Assembly (NCBI GenBank): GCA_963556495.2
Contig: OY747709.1
Location: forward strand, 56,332,930 to 56,396,929
Direction of reading: 5' to 3'
DNA length: 64,000 nt
Source: Valencia hispanica
Taxonomy: Eukaryota > Chordata > Actinopteri > Cyprinodontiformes > Valenciidae
Shown here: in pieces, positions 12,501 through 23,305 of the stretch
Position numbering within the stretch: the stretch's first letter is position 1
Layout of the letters: every line of letters starts with the position of its first letter
Notes under the pieces: model-generated
Seen by the model: the letters and a program-made list of their open reading frames with translations, nothing else
Databases searched by the model: none
Told to the model about the DNA's origin: nothing
Translations under genes and position numbers: made by a program

Positions 12501-15500
12501 CGTCTCTGTCTCTGTCCCGTCTCTGTCTCGTCTCTGTCTCTGACCCGTCTCTGTCTCTGATCCGTCTCCGTCTGCAGGTCGCTGAAGGAGACGGTGACGA
12601 CACAGACTTGCAGATCTTCTGTGTGTCCTGCAGCCACCCCGTCAACCCCAAGGTGGCGCTGCGACACATGGAGAGGTGCTACGCTAAGGTGAGTTCCTGA
12701 CGGAGGGTCCACAAGTATTCATACCCTTAGAACATCCAGCTGCAGCCTCAGACTTCAGTGGATCGTATGTGTCAGAGAACGACCACATGAATCAGGAGGT
12801 TTACAATAGTCTCCATTTGATTTCTTTATCTAGCGCCGATTCACAACAGATGTTTCATCTCAAGGCACTTTTTGCAAATATCTGTGCAAATGCCCAGATA
12901 TGTTCAACTTTACGCACAGAGTAACTAGATCAATCAAAAAAAGTTTCCCCTGAGAGCATCTGAACCAGTTGGAGTGTAAATGGATTTTAAGGGCGAAGCA
13001 GATAGAGAACTGCAATAATCTAAACGGCTGGTCACAAGACTGGCAGCAGAGCGAGGACAGAGGAATGGACACAGAAGATGAAAGTTATCTACTCTGATGA
13101 TGTTATTCATATGGGAGTTGTAGGAATGTCATGTTAGCGTATTTAAAGGACCCAAAAGCAGCAAAGTAAAATTAGAATAAGAGAAATTAAGTATAACAGA
13201 ACTAACCGGGACAAATAATAAAAAGAGGAAGAAAAAATTAAACGCACATGAGCAGGTAAAACATGTGAAGGCGGGAAGTGAAAATATATGGACGGGAGGA
13301 AGTGCCAAAACAACAACAGGGAATAAATCAAAATGATAATAAAAACCGAATTAGGAAAAGAACTAACTAAAAAGCTGAAATACAAAACCTCACATGATAA
13401 CAAGGACAGAGGAGTGTCTAGAGTGACCCCCAAGCTTTTAGCTGAGATGGACGGTAAGACTGTATGATGCCCAACACAGACTGTAGGATTAGTAACTTTA
13501 GAAAGAACGCACTTGGTGCCAACAAGGAGAACCAGGTTCTGATTTCTGCAAGGCAGTCAACGAGAGAGGATGGGGGAAGCGAGGTATAGCTGTGTATCAT
13601 CTGCATAACAGTATATATGTTGTTATATTGTATTATATTGTATTGCATATTAAAGGAACGAAAAGATCCTTCCAAGGGGTAGGAGATAAATGATGAAGAG
13701 GAGGGTGGCGAGGACGGAGCCCTGGGGCACTCCAGACGAAATGGGGGAGGGGGGTTTGAGCTGAATAAATTGCGTGCGGTCTGTTAAATATGACTTGAAC
13801 CATTGGAGTACGAGAAACACTAATCACTGAGAGTCTATGGAGAAGAAATGCAGCAGTGAAATCTAGCAGAATTAGAATAGAAAAGGATCCGGCATCAGCA
13901 GCTAACAGAATTTGTTATATAGATAGATGGACTCTGTTGAAATAACATTATAAATATGAATAGACTGTATTGATGTCACAGTGGGGACATTCACATGTTA
14001 AGGCAGCATTCATTACTGGGTTTACTGGGTGGGATAAGGTTCTGTCCCCATCACACCTGGGTCGGTTTGGATCCGCTTCTTCAGCTGGGTCTGGGCTCGC
14101 TTGTTTGGTTTGATAATCACGTGTTCTGAATGAAGGAGACAGAAGCAGCGGATGTCCTCCTGCAGCGTCTGTCTCACTGTGTCTCTGTCTGTCCAACAGT
14201 ACGAGAGCCAGACTTCATTTGGTTCCATGTATCCGACTCGCATCGAGGGGTAAGACCACCATCCCTCCTCCTGTCTCTGTCTATCATCAGACAACCTCCC
14301 ATGTTATTTCTCAGGTCTGTCTGTCTCTCTCATGTCTCTGTGTCTCAGGGCCACCCGGCTGTTCTGCGACGTCTACAACCCCCAGAGTAAGACGTACTGT
14401 AAACGGCTGCAGGTTCTGTGTCCAGAACATTCCAGAGATCCAAAGGTACGTCGGATAAAACCCTGGATGGATGGAAGGATGAACAGATGGATGGATGTCA
14501 GAACAGAAAATTCATGGAGCGTAACAACATGTGTGCTACTCTGCCCTTGTTTTGGTTCTGGCCTAAGCAGGAACGGATCAGAACCAAGAGAAGGAATCTC
14601 ACAGAGACCAAACAGAGTCCTTGTTGACCCAGATGTTTTCTGATGTTTCAGGTCCCGGCAGACGAAGTGTGCGGATGTCCTCTGGTCAAAGACGTCTTCG
14701 AGTCCACTGGAGAGTTCTGTCGGGTTTCCAAGAGGAAGTGCAACAAACACTACTGCTGGGAGAAGCTGCGGCGGGCCGAGGTTGACCTGGAGCGAGTCCG
14801 AGTGGTAAACGAGTCAAAATCTGGAATCACATTCCACCTGAGGATGTTTAGGAACAAATCTGACAAAAAACTGCTGACTTTTCCTGCTCGTTAAGGTGTG
14901 AGAATTTGTTAAAGCTCGTTAAGGTTTGTCAACTTGTTAAGATGTAACAGCTCGTTAAGGTAAACAGCTCGTTACGGTGTAAAAGCTCGTTAGGGTGTAA
15001 CAGCTCGTTAAGGTAAACAGCTCGTTACGGTGTAAAAGCTCGTTAGGGTGTAACAGCTCGTTAAGGTGTAACAGCTCGTTAGGGTGTAACAGCTCGTTAA
15101 GGTGTAACAGCTCGTTAGGGTGTAACAAATCGTTAAGGTGTAACAGCTCGTTAGGGTGTAACAGCTCGTTAAGGTGTAACAGCTCGTTAGGGTGTAACAA
15201 ATCGTTAAGGTGTAACAGCTCGTTAAGGTGTAACAGCTCGTTAAGGTGTAACAGCTTGTTAGGGTGTAACAGCTCGTTAAGGTATAACAGCTTGTTAGGG
15301 TGTAACAGCTCGTTAGGGTGTAACAGCTCGTTAAGGTGTAACAGCTCGTTAGGGTGTAACAGCTCGTTAAGGTGTAACAGCTTGTTAGGGTGTAACAGCT
15401 TGTTAAGGTGTAACAGCTCGTTAAGCTGTAACAGCTCGTTATGGTGTAACAGCTCGTTATGGTGTAACAGCTCGTTATGGTGTAACAGCTCGTTAAGGTG

Positions 15501-16679
15501 TAACAGCTCGTTAGGGTGTAACATCTCGTTAAGGTGTAACAGCTCGTTAGGGTGTAACAGCTCGTTAGGGTGTAACAGCTCGTTAAGGTGTAACAGCTCG
15601 TTAGGGTGTAACAGCTCGTTAGGGTGTAACAGCTTGTTAAGGTGTAACAGCTCGTTAATGTGTAACAGCTCGTTAGGGTGTAACAGCTCGTTAGGGTGTA
15701 ACAGCTCGTTAGGGTGTAACAGCTCGTTAAGGTAAACAGCTCGTTAAGGTGTAACAGCTTGTTAGGGTGTAACAGCTTGTTAAGGTGTAACAGCTCGTTA
15801 GGGTGTAACAGCTCGTTAAGGTGTAACAGCTCGTTAAGGTGTAAAAGGTCGTTAGGGTGTAACAGCTCGTTAAGGTGTAACAGCTCGTTAAGGTGTAACA
15901 GCCCGTTAAGGTGTAACAGCTCGTTAAGGTGTAACAGCTCGTTAGGGTGTAACAGCTCGTTAAGGTGTAACAGCTCGTTAGGGTGTAACAGCTCGTTAAG
16001 GTGTAACAGCTCGCTAAGGTGTAACAGCTTGTTAGGGTGTAACAGCTCGTTAGGGTGTAACAGCTCGTTAGGGTGTAACAGCTCATTAGGGTGTAACAGC
16101 TCGTTAGGGTGTAACAGCTCGCTAAGGTGTAACAGCTCGTTAAGGTGTAACAGCTCGTTAGGGTGTAACAGCTCCTTAGGGTGTAACAGCTCGCTAAGGT
16201 GTAACAGCTCGTTAGGGTGTAACAGCTCGTTAAGGTTTAACAGCTCGTTAAGGTTTAACAGCTCGTTAAGGTTTAACAGCTCGTTAAGGTGTAACAGCTT
16301 AATTAGCTGTTTTGTTTTAGAAACGCAGATTAAAGGCTGATTCTGACATTTTTCCTTCACCTGAGCTGAGGAAAGGTGTGTCATTAACAACAATGATGAG
16401 ATTAAAGTTGTACGGTTTGACAGTTCGCTGTCAGATGAAGTTCACCTGAACATCCTGCAGGGGGACTGATCACACAGGTATTACCACAGACTGAGATCCT
16501 CTGACCACATCTCCTCCTCTCCTGTCCATCAGTGGTACAAGCTGGACGAGCTGTTTGAGCAGGAGAGGAACCTGAGGACGGCAATGACCAACCGGGCCGG
16601 GTTGCTGGCGCTGATGCTGCACCAAACCATCCAGCACGACCCGATCACCACCGACCTGCGTTCTGCCAAGGACAGGTAG
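526..16679 (+). CDS. cxxc1: CXXC-type zinc finger protein 1 (CFP1/CGBP), 5' end missing
   Basis: CpG-binding subunit of the SET1 (COMPASS) H3K4 methyltransferase complex; nuclear. Twelve exons, all GT-AG and phase-compatible: 526-626, 707-840, 952-1107, 1403-1585, 6748-6852, 6938-7155, 7226-7433, 12578-12688, 14200-14249, 14349-14445, 14652-14804, 16533-16679 (TAG). They give 553 residues. Order: C-terminal half of the PHD finger (CDSC...EWFHGQC...WFCPSC); the CXXC domain, which is exon 952-1107 ([23 protein letters not shown]); an acidic stretch ([11 protein letters not shown]); a basic region ([11 protein letters not shown]); then the cysteine-rich SET1-binding part ([64 protein letters not shown]) ending in TDLRSAKDR. 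Family identity is clear from near-continuous match to CFP1. The ATG and first PHD cysteines must lie upstream. Introns are inflated by arrays at 1,603-4,100, 7,470-12,565 and 14,885-16,300. A teleost a/b paralogue cannot be assigned. Confidence 0.96.
1603..4100. repeat. 30-bp minisatellite in cxxc1 intron (CCAAT plus CRE-like)
   Basis: About 83 copies of a 30-bp unit whose core is GACCAATCAGACGTCAGGG followed by ATTCGCTTGTT. Variants are CAATTAGATGTCAGAG and ATTTGCTTG. The array begins about 17 bp after the splice donor of exon 1403-1585. Unit length is exactly 30 bp throughout, so both strands stay open for more than 700 codons; this follows from the period and is not evidence of a protein. 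Every unit carries a CCAAT box and most carry GACGTCA, seven of the eight bases of a cAMP-response element. Confidence 0.97.
4100..6500. other. Unique intronic sequence with a CpG-rich patch
   Basis: This is the remainder of the cxxc1 intron between exons 1403-1585 and 6748-6852. I see no coding exon. The stretch 5,100-5,500 is CpG-rich. It holds a YY1-type motif on the minus strand (GCCGCCATCTT, 5114-5124) and a consensus minus-strand splice donor (CAG/GTGAGT, exon edge at 5451), so it could be a cryptic promoter or part of an old transposon. A perfect hairpin lies at 6050-6113 (separate entry). The short open frames at 4524-4793 and 6220-6459 match nothing I recognise. Confidence 0.5.
6050..6113. 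repeat. Perfect 25-bp inverted repeat (hairpin)
   Basis: Arms 6050-6074 and 6089-6113 are exact reverse complements. The left arm starts GAGGTTATGG and the right arm ends CCATAACCTC. They are separated by a 14-nt loop. It lies in a cxxc1 intron, so the pre-mRNA would fold here. Confidence 0.95.
6506..6668. mobile_element. Short MITE with CACTGCAAAAA termini and TA duplication
   Basis: A 163-bp non-coding element with perfect 11-bp terminal inverted repeats CACTGCAAAAA / TTTTTGCAGTG, flanked by TA on both sides (6504-6505 and 6669-6670). A TA target-site duplication fits a Tc1/mariner-type non-autonomous element. It ends 79 bp before the cxxc1 exon at 6748. Confidence 0.75.
7470..12565. repeat. 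5.1-kb pyrimidine-rich minisatellite in cxxc1 intron
   Basis: Irregular tandem mixture of GTCTCT, GACTCGTCTCTG, GACCCGTCTCTG and GTCCCGTCTCTG blocks (6-bp steps, mostly 12-18 bp units). It fills the intron between exons 7226-7433 and 12578-12688 almost from donor to acceptor. CpG density is about 4 per 60 bp, some 300-400 CpGs by sampling. The sense strand is C/T-rich. Because the steps are multiples of 3 with no stop, the minus strand is open for up to 1,124 codons rich in R, D, E and T; I regard this as an artefact. Confidence 0.97.
12815..13930 (-). mobile_element. Degenerate L2-clade LINE fragment
   Basis: Minus-strand remnant in the cxxc1 intron after exon 12578-12688. Broken reverse-transcriptase pieces can be read: a GVPQGS-like motif near 13,720 (antisense CCCTGGGGCACTCC), an ADDTQLY motif near 13,590 (antisense TATAGCTGTGTATCATCTGC) and a [13 protein letters not shown] stretch near 13,780. 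The 12,815-12,890 end resembles the 3' tail of fish L2-type elements (GCGCCGATTCACAACAGATG). Frameshifts and stops are frequent, so it is inactive. Compare the better-preserved copy at 53,757-54,920. Confidence 0.65.
14885..16300. repeat. 18-bp minisatellite GTGTAACAGCTCGTTAAG
   Basis: About 78 copies of GTGTAACAGCTCGTTAAG, or the same unit ending in TTAGG, in the cxxc1 intron between exons 14652-14804 and 16533-16679. It begins about 80 bp after the donor. An occasional 17-bp unit (GTAAACAGCTCG) shifts the frame. The unit is a multiple of 3, so the LLHLNE / TLTSCY open frames are artefacts. The rest of the intron (16,300-16,532) holds nothing else I recognise. Confidence 0.96.
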
Positions 16680-17540
16680 ACTGTTGGACGGCTGGACCGG
16701 GTCCTGGAGTCGTTGAACTAGTTCACCTAGGAGAGCAGCTGGGTCAGAACCATGCTTCATTTATCAAAGAACCAAAATCACAGAATCGATCTGGTTACAG
16801 TTTCTTTGCTTCACATTTGTAATCCAGAACCGCCAGGCAGACCGTCCAATCACAGCTGCCTACCTCGTTGGTCGGTGAGCCGGTTGGTTCTGGAGACAAA
16901 CCGTCCCCGACCACAAAATGTGATACAACTGCAGCTACCTCCAGGTTCTGGTTCCGACGGCGTTTCAGCAGAACGTTCTGGTTCGGTTTAAAATGTGACT
17001 TTAATGAAAACACCAGCTGATGTGAAACTGGATGTTCGTGTCGGTAAACCGCGGCAGAACCAGTTAGAACCAGTGCGCTGCAGACTGATGAATAACCTCC
17101 TCACCGTCCAGCAGGGGGCGCCGGGGATGGAGAACGGAAACCAACCAGGTTCTAGTTGGTTCTAGAGCTAAGGAACATAGAAGCTGAATGCTGCGGTCCG
17201 TTCTGTGGTTCTGCTCTGAGATCAGCTGGTTCTGTTGGTGCTATAACGAACCACATTACCCACAATCCTCAGCCCCACCTGCCACAGGCTGGTGCTGTTG
17301 CCATGGTAACACTGACCCATCAATAAGAGATGGACTCCAAACTGCCTCCTGATTGGCTGATTCCTTCAGTGCAAACAAGCCAGCAGCCAATCAGAAAGCT
17401 CCGTGTATTTTTTTATATTATGTTTGTGATGCTAAAGTTTCTGTGATGATGTCGTTGTCCAGGAAGTGAGGCGTAGACGAGACGCTGTGTTTTTATTGGT
17501 CCTGATGATGAAATAAACCTGATCATGTTTGGTTGTCTCA
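16680..17540 (+). other. cxxc1: cxxc1 3' UTR and poly(A) signal
   Basis: After the TAG at 16677-16679 there is about 0.85 kb without a credible gene. It ends with AATAAA at 17512-17517, the first convincing poly(A) signal downstream. It contains a forward CTCF-like core at 17108-17122 (CCAGCAGGGGGCGCC). Confidence 0.65.
17108..17122 (+). promoter_or_regulatory. CTCF-like motif, forward
   Basis: CCAGCAGGGGGCGCC fits the vertebrate CTCF core (CCASYAGRKGGCRS) at every position. It lies in the presumed cxxc1 3' UTR, 0.5 kb before the 12-bp satellite. Binding is inferred from the motif only. Confidence 0.5.
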
Positions 17541-17596
17541 TTTCTGCGTTAAATCCTTCGTCCTGCTGCAGAGGAACCCTCTGAGGGCCGAGGTTC

Positions 17597-20500
17597 CTTC
17601 ACAGGTTCCTTCACAGGTTCCTTCACACGTTCCTTCACAGGTTCCTTCACAGGTTCCTTCACAGGTTCCTACACACGTTCCTACACAGGTTCCTTCACAC
17701 GTTCCTTCACACGTTCCTTCACACGTTCCTTCACACGTTCCTTCACAGGTTCCTACACACGTTCCTACACACGTTCCTTCACAGGTTCCTTCACAGGTTC
17801 CTACACACGTTCCTTCACAGGTTCCTTCACAGGTTCCTACACACGTTCCTTCACGGTTCCTACACACGTTCCTACACAGGTTCCTTCACAGGTTCCTACA
17901 CACGTTCCTACACAGGTTCCTTCACAGGTTCCTACACACGTTCCTACACAGGTTCCTTCACAGGTTCCTTCACAGGTTCCTAAACAGATTCCTAAACACG
18001 TTCCTACACAGGTTCCTACACACGTTCCTAAACAGGTTCCTTCACAGGTTCCTAAACAGATTCCTACACACGTTCCTACACAGGTTCCTTCACAGGTTCC
18101 TACACACGTTCCTTCACAGGTTCCTTCACAGGTTCCTACACACGTTCCTTCACAGATTCCTACACACGTTCCTACACAGGTTCCTTCACAGATTCCTACA
18201 CACGTTCCTACACAGGTTCCTTCACAGGTTCCTACACACGTTCCTAAACATGTTCCTTCACACGTTCCTTCACAGGTTCCTACACAGATTCCTACACACG
18301 TTCCTACACAGGTTCCTTCACAGGTTCCTACACACGTTCCTTCACAGATTCCTACACACGTTCCTACACAGGTTCCTTCACAGGTTCCTACACAGGTTCC
18401 TTCACACGTTCCTTCACAGGTTCCTTCACACGTTCCTACACAGGTTCCCTCACACGTTCCTTCACAGGTTCCTTCACACGTTCCTTCACACGTTCCTACA
18501 CAGGTTCCTACACAGGTTCCTTCACAGGTTCCTACAGAGGTTCCTAAACAGATTCCTACACACGTTCCTACACACGTTCCTACACAGGTTCCTTCACAGG
18601 TTCCTAAACAGATTCCTACACACGTTCCTACACAGGTTCCTACACACGTTCCTAAACAGGTTCCTTCACAGGTTCCTAAACAGATTCCTAAACACGTTCC
18701 TACACAGGTTCCTACACACGTTCCTAAACAGGTTCCTTCACAGGTTCCTAAACAGATTCCTACACACGTTCCTACACAGGTTCCTTCACAGATTCCTACA
18801 CACGTTCCTACACAGGTTCTTTCACAGGTTCCTACACACGTTCCTTCACAGGTTCCTTCACAGGTTCCTAAACAGATTCCTACACACGTTCCTACACACG
18901 TTCCTACACAGGTTCCTTCACAGATTCCTACACACGTTCCTACACAGGTTCCTTCACAGGTTCCTACACATGTTCCTTCACAGATTCCTACACACGTTCC
19001 TACACAGGTTCCTTCACAGATTCCTACACACGTTCCTACACAGGTTCCTTCACAGGTTCCTACACACGTTCCTAAACATGTTCCTTCACACGTTCCTTCA
19101 CACGTTCCTACACAGGTTCCTTCACAGGTTACTACACACGTTCCTTCACAGATTCCTACACACGTTCCTACACAGGTTCCTACACACGTTCCTAAACAGG
19201 TTCCTTCACACGTTCCTTCACAGGTTCCTACACAGATTCCTACACACGTTCCTACACAGGTTCCTTCACAGGTTCCTACACACGTTCCTACACAGGTTCC
19301 TTCACAGGTTCCTAAACAGCTTCCTTCACACGTTCCTTCACAGGTTCCTTCACACGTTCCTACACAGGTTCCTTCACACGTTCCTTCACACGTTCCTACA
19401 CAGGTTCCTTCACAGGTTCCTACACACGTTCCTTCACACGTTCCTACACAGGTTCCTTCACAGATTCCTACACACGTTCCTACACACGTTCCTTCACACG
19501 TTCCTACACACGTTCCTACACAGGTTCCTTCACAGGTTCCTAAACAGGTTCCTTCACAGGTTCCTTCACAGGTTCCTACACAGGTTCCTTCACACGTTCC
19601 TTCACAGGTTCCTTCACACGTTCCTACACAGGTTCCTAAACAGGTTCCTACACACGTTCCTTCACAGATTCCTACACACGTTCCTACACAGGTTCCTTCA
19701 CAGATTCCTACACACGTTCCTACACAGGTTCCTTCACAGGTTCCTACACACGTTCCTACACAGGTTCCTTCACAGGTTCCTACACACGTTCCTTCACAGA
19801 TTCCTACACACGTTCCTACACAGGTTCCTTCACAGATTCCTACACACGTTCCTACACAGGTTCCTTCACAGATTCCTACACACGTTCCTACACAGGTTCC
19901 TTCACAGGTTCCTACACACGTTCCTTCACAGATTCCCACACACGTTCCTACACAGGTTCCTACACACGTTCCTAAACAGGTTCCTTCACACGTTCCTTCA
20001 CAGGTTCCTACACAGATTCCTACACACGTTCCTACACAGGTTCCTTCACAGGTTCCTACACTCGTTCCTACACAGGTTCCTTCACAGGTTCCTAAACAGG
20101 TTCCTTCACAGGTTCCTTCACACGTTCCTACACACGTTCCTACACAGGTTCATTCACAGGTTCGTACACAGGTTCCTTCACAGGTTCCTACACACGTTAC
20201 TTCACACGTTCCTACACAGGTTCCTTCACAGATTCCTACACACGTTCCTACACAGGTTCCTACACAGGTTCCTTCACAGGTTCCTTCACACGTTCCTACA
20301 CACGTTCCTACACAGGTTCATTCACAGGTTCGTACACAGGTTCCTTCACAGGTTCCTACACACGTTACTTCACACGTTCCTACACAGGTTCCTTCACAGA
20401 TTCCTACACACGTTCCTTCACACGTTCCTTCACAGGTTCCTACACACGTTCCTACACACGTTCCTTCACAGGTTCCTTCACAGGTTCCTACACACGTTCC

Positions 20501-23305
20501 TTCACAGGTTCCTTCACAGGTTCCTACACACGTTCCTTCACGGTTCCTACACACGTTCCTACACAGGTTCCTTCACAGGTTCCTACACACGTTCCTACAC
20601 AGGTTCCTTCACAGGTTCCTACACACGTTCCTACACAGGTTCCTTCACAGGTTCCTTCACAGGTTCCTAAACAGATTCCTAAACACGTTCCTACACAGGT
20701 TCCTACACACGTTCCTAAACAGGTTCCTTCACAGGTTCCTAAACAGATTCCTACACACGTTCCTACACAGGTTCCTTCACAGGTTCCTACACACGTTCCT
20801 TCACAGGTTCCTTCACAGGTTCCTACACACGTTCCTTCACAGATTCCTACACACGTTCCTACACAGGTTCCTTCACAGATTCCTACACACGTTCCTACAC
20901 AGGTTCCTTCACAGGTTCCTACACACGTTCCTAAACATGTTCCTTCACACGTTCCTTCACAGGTTCCTACACAGATTCCTACACACGTTCCTACACAGGT
21001 TCCTTCACAGGTTCCTACACACGTTCCTTCACAGATTCCTACACACGTTCCTACACAGGTTCCTTCACAGGTTCCTACACAGGTTCCTTCACACGTTCCT
21101 TCACAGGTTCCTTCACACGTTCCTACACAGGTTCCCTCACACGTTCCTTCACAGGTTCCTTCACACGTTCCTTCACACGTTCCTACACAGGTTCCTACAC
21201 AGGTTCCTTCACAGGTTCCTACAGAGGTTCCTAAACAGATTCCTACACACGTTCCTACACACGTTCCTACACAGGTTCCTTCACAGGTTCCTAAACAGAT
21301 TCCTACACACGTTCCTACACAGGTTCCTACACACGTTCCTAAACAGGTTCCTTCACAGGTTCCTAAACAGATTCCTAAACACGTTCCTACACAGGTTCCT
21401 ACACACGTTCCTAAACAGGTTCCTTCACAGGTTCCTAAACAGATTCCTACACACGTTCCTACACAGGTTCCTTCACAGATTCCTACACACGTTCCTACAC
21501 AGGTTCTTTCACAGGTTCCTACACACGTTCCTTCACAGGTTCCTTCACAGGTTCCTAAACAGATTCCTACACACGTTCCTACACACGTTCCTACACAGGT
21601 TCCTTCACAGATTCCTACACACGTTCCTACACAGGTTCCTTCACAGGTTCCTACACATGTTCCTACACACGTTCCTTCACAGATTCCTACACACGTTCCT
21701 ACACATGTTCCTTCACAGATTCCTACACACGTTCCTACACACGTTCCTACACAGATTCCTACACACGTTCCTACACAGGTTCCTTCACAGGTTCCTTCAC
21801 AGGTTACTACACACGTTCCTTCACAGATTCCTACACACGTTCCTACACAGGTTCCTACACACGTTCCTAAACAGGTTCCTTCACACGTTCCTTCACAGGT
21901 TCCTACACAGATTCCTACACACGTTCCTACACAGGTTCCTTCACAGGTTCCTACACACGTTCCTACACAGGTTCCTTCACAGGTTCCTAAACAGCTTCCT
22001 TCACACGTTCCTTCACAGGTTCCTTCACACGTTCCTACACAGGTTCCTTCACACGTTCCTTCACACGTTCCTACACAGGTTCCTTCACAGGTTCCTACAC
22101 ACGTTCCTTCACACGTTCCTACACAGGTTCCTTCACAGATTCCTACACACGTTCCTACACACGTTCCTTCACACGTTCCTACACACGTTCCTACACAGGT
22201 TCCTTCACAGGTTCCTAAACAGGTTCCTTCACAGGTTCCTTCACAGGTTCCTACACAGGTTCCTTCACACGTTCCTTCACAGGTTCCTTCACACGTTCCT
22301 ACACAGGTTCCTAAACAGGTTCCTACACACGTTCCTTCACAGATTCCTACACACGTTCCTACACAGGTTCCTTCACAGATTCCTACACACGTTCCTACAC
22401 AGGTTCCTTCACAGGTTCCTACACACGTTCCTACACAGGTTCCTTCACAGGTTCCTACACACGTTCCTTCACAGATTCCTACACACGTTCCTACACAGGT
22501 TCCTTCACAGATTCCTACACACGTTCCTACACAGGTTCCTTCACAGATTCCTACACACGTTCCTACACAGGTTCCTTCACAGGTTCCTACACACGTTCCT
22601 TCACAGATTCCCACACACGTTCCTACACAGGTTCCTACACACGTTCCTAAACAGGTTCCTTCACACGTTCCTTCACAGGTTCCTACACAGATTCCTACAC
22701 ACGTTCCTACACAGGTTCCTTCACAGGTTCCTACACTCGTTCCTACACAGGTTCCTTCACAGGTTCCTAAACAGGTTCCTTCACAGGTTCCTTCACACGT
22801 TCCTACACACGTTCCTACACAGGTTCATTCACAGGTTCGTACACAGGTTCCTTCACAGGTTCCTACACACGTTACTTCACACGTTCCTACACAGGTTCCT
22901 TCACAGATTCCTACACACGTTCCTACACAGGTTCCTACACAGGTTCCTTCACAGGTTCCTTCACACGTTCCTACACACGTTCCTACACAGGTTCATTCAC
23001 AGGTTCGTACACAGGTTCCTTCACAGGTTCCTACACACGTTACTTCACACGTTCCTACACAGGTTCCTTCACAGATTCCTACACACGTTCCTACACAGGT
23101 TCCTACACAGGTTCCTTCACAGGCTCCTACACACGTTCCTTCACACGTTCCTTCACACGTTCCTACACAGGTTCCTTCACAGATTCCTACACAGGTTCCT
23201 TCACAGGTTCCTTCACAGGTTCCTACACAGGTTCCTTCACACGTTCCTTCACACGTTCCTACACAGGTTCCTTCATACGTTCCTACACAGGTTCCTTCAC
23301 ACAAG
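17597..23305. repeat. 12-bp satellite GTTCCTTCACAG / GTTCCTACACAC, 5.7 kb
   Basis: Roughly 475 copies of a 12-bp unit mixing GTTCCTTCACAG, GTTCCTACACAC, GTTCCTAAACAG and ATTCCTACACAC. It starts about 80 bp past the cxxc1 poly(A) signal. The unit order repeats at long range: about 17,837-19,940 reappears at 20,524-22,615 with an offset of 2,675-2,687 bp and few differences, which is a higher-order tandem duplication. Reading frames of 1,045 and 802 codons on the plus strand and about 700 on the minus strand are products of the 12-bp period. Confidence 0.97.

Noticed and set aside
7373..12712. Minus-strand frames up to 1,124 codons rich in Arg, Asp, Glu and Thr
   Set aside because: Produced by 6/12/18-bp units without stops in a cxxc1 intron. 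The real exons at both edges are on the plus strand.
14885..16300. Interstitial telomere repeat (many TTAGGG hexamers)
   Set aside because: TTAGGG occurs once per 18-bp unit within GTTAGGGTGTAAC and never in tandem, so it is not telomeric sequence.
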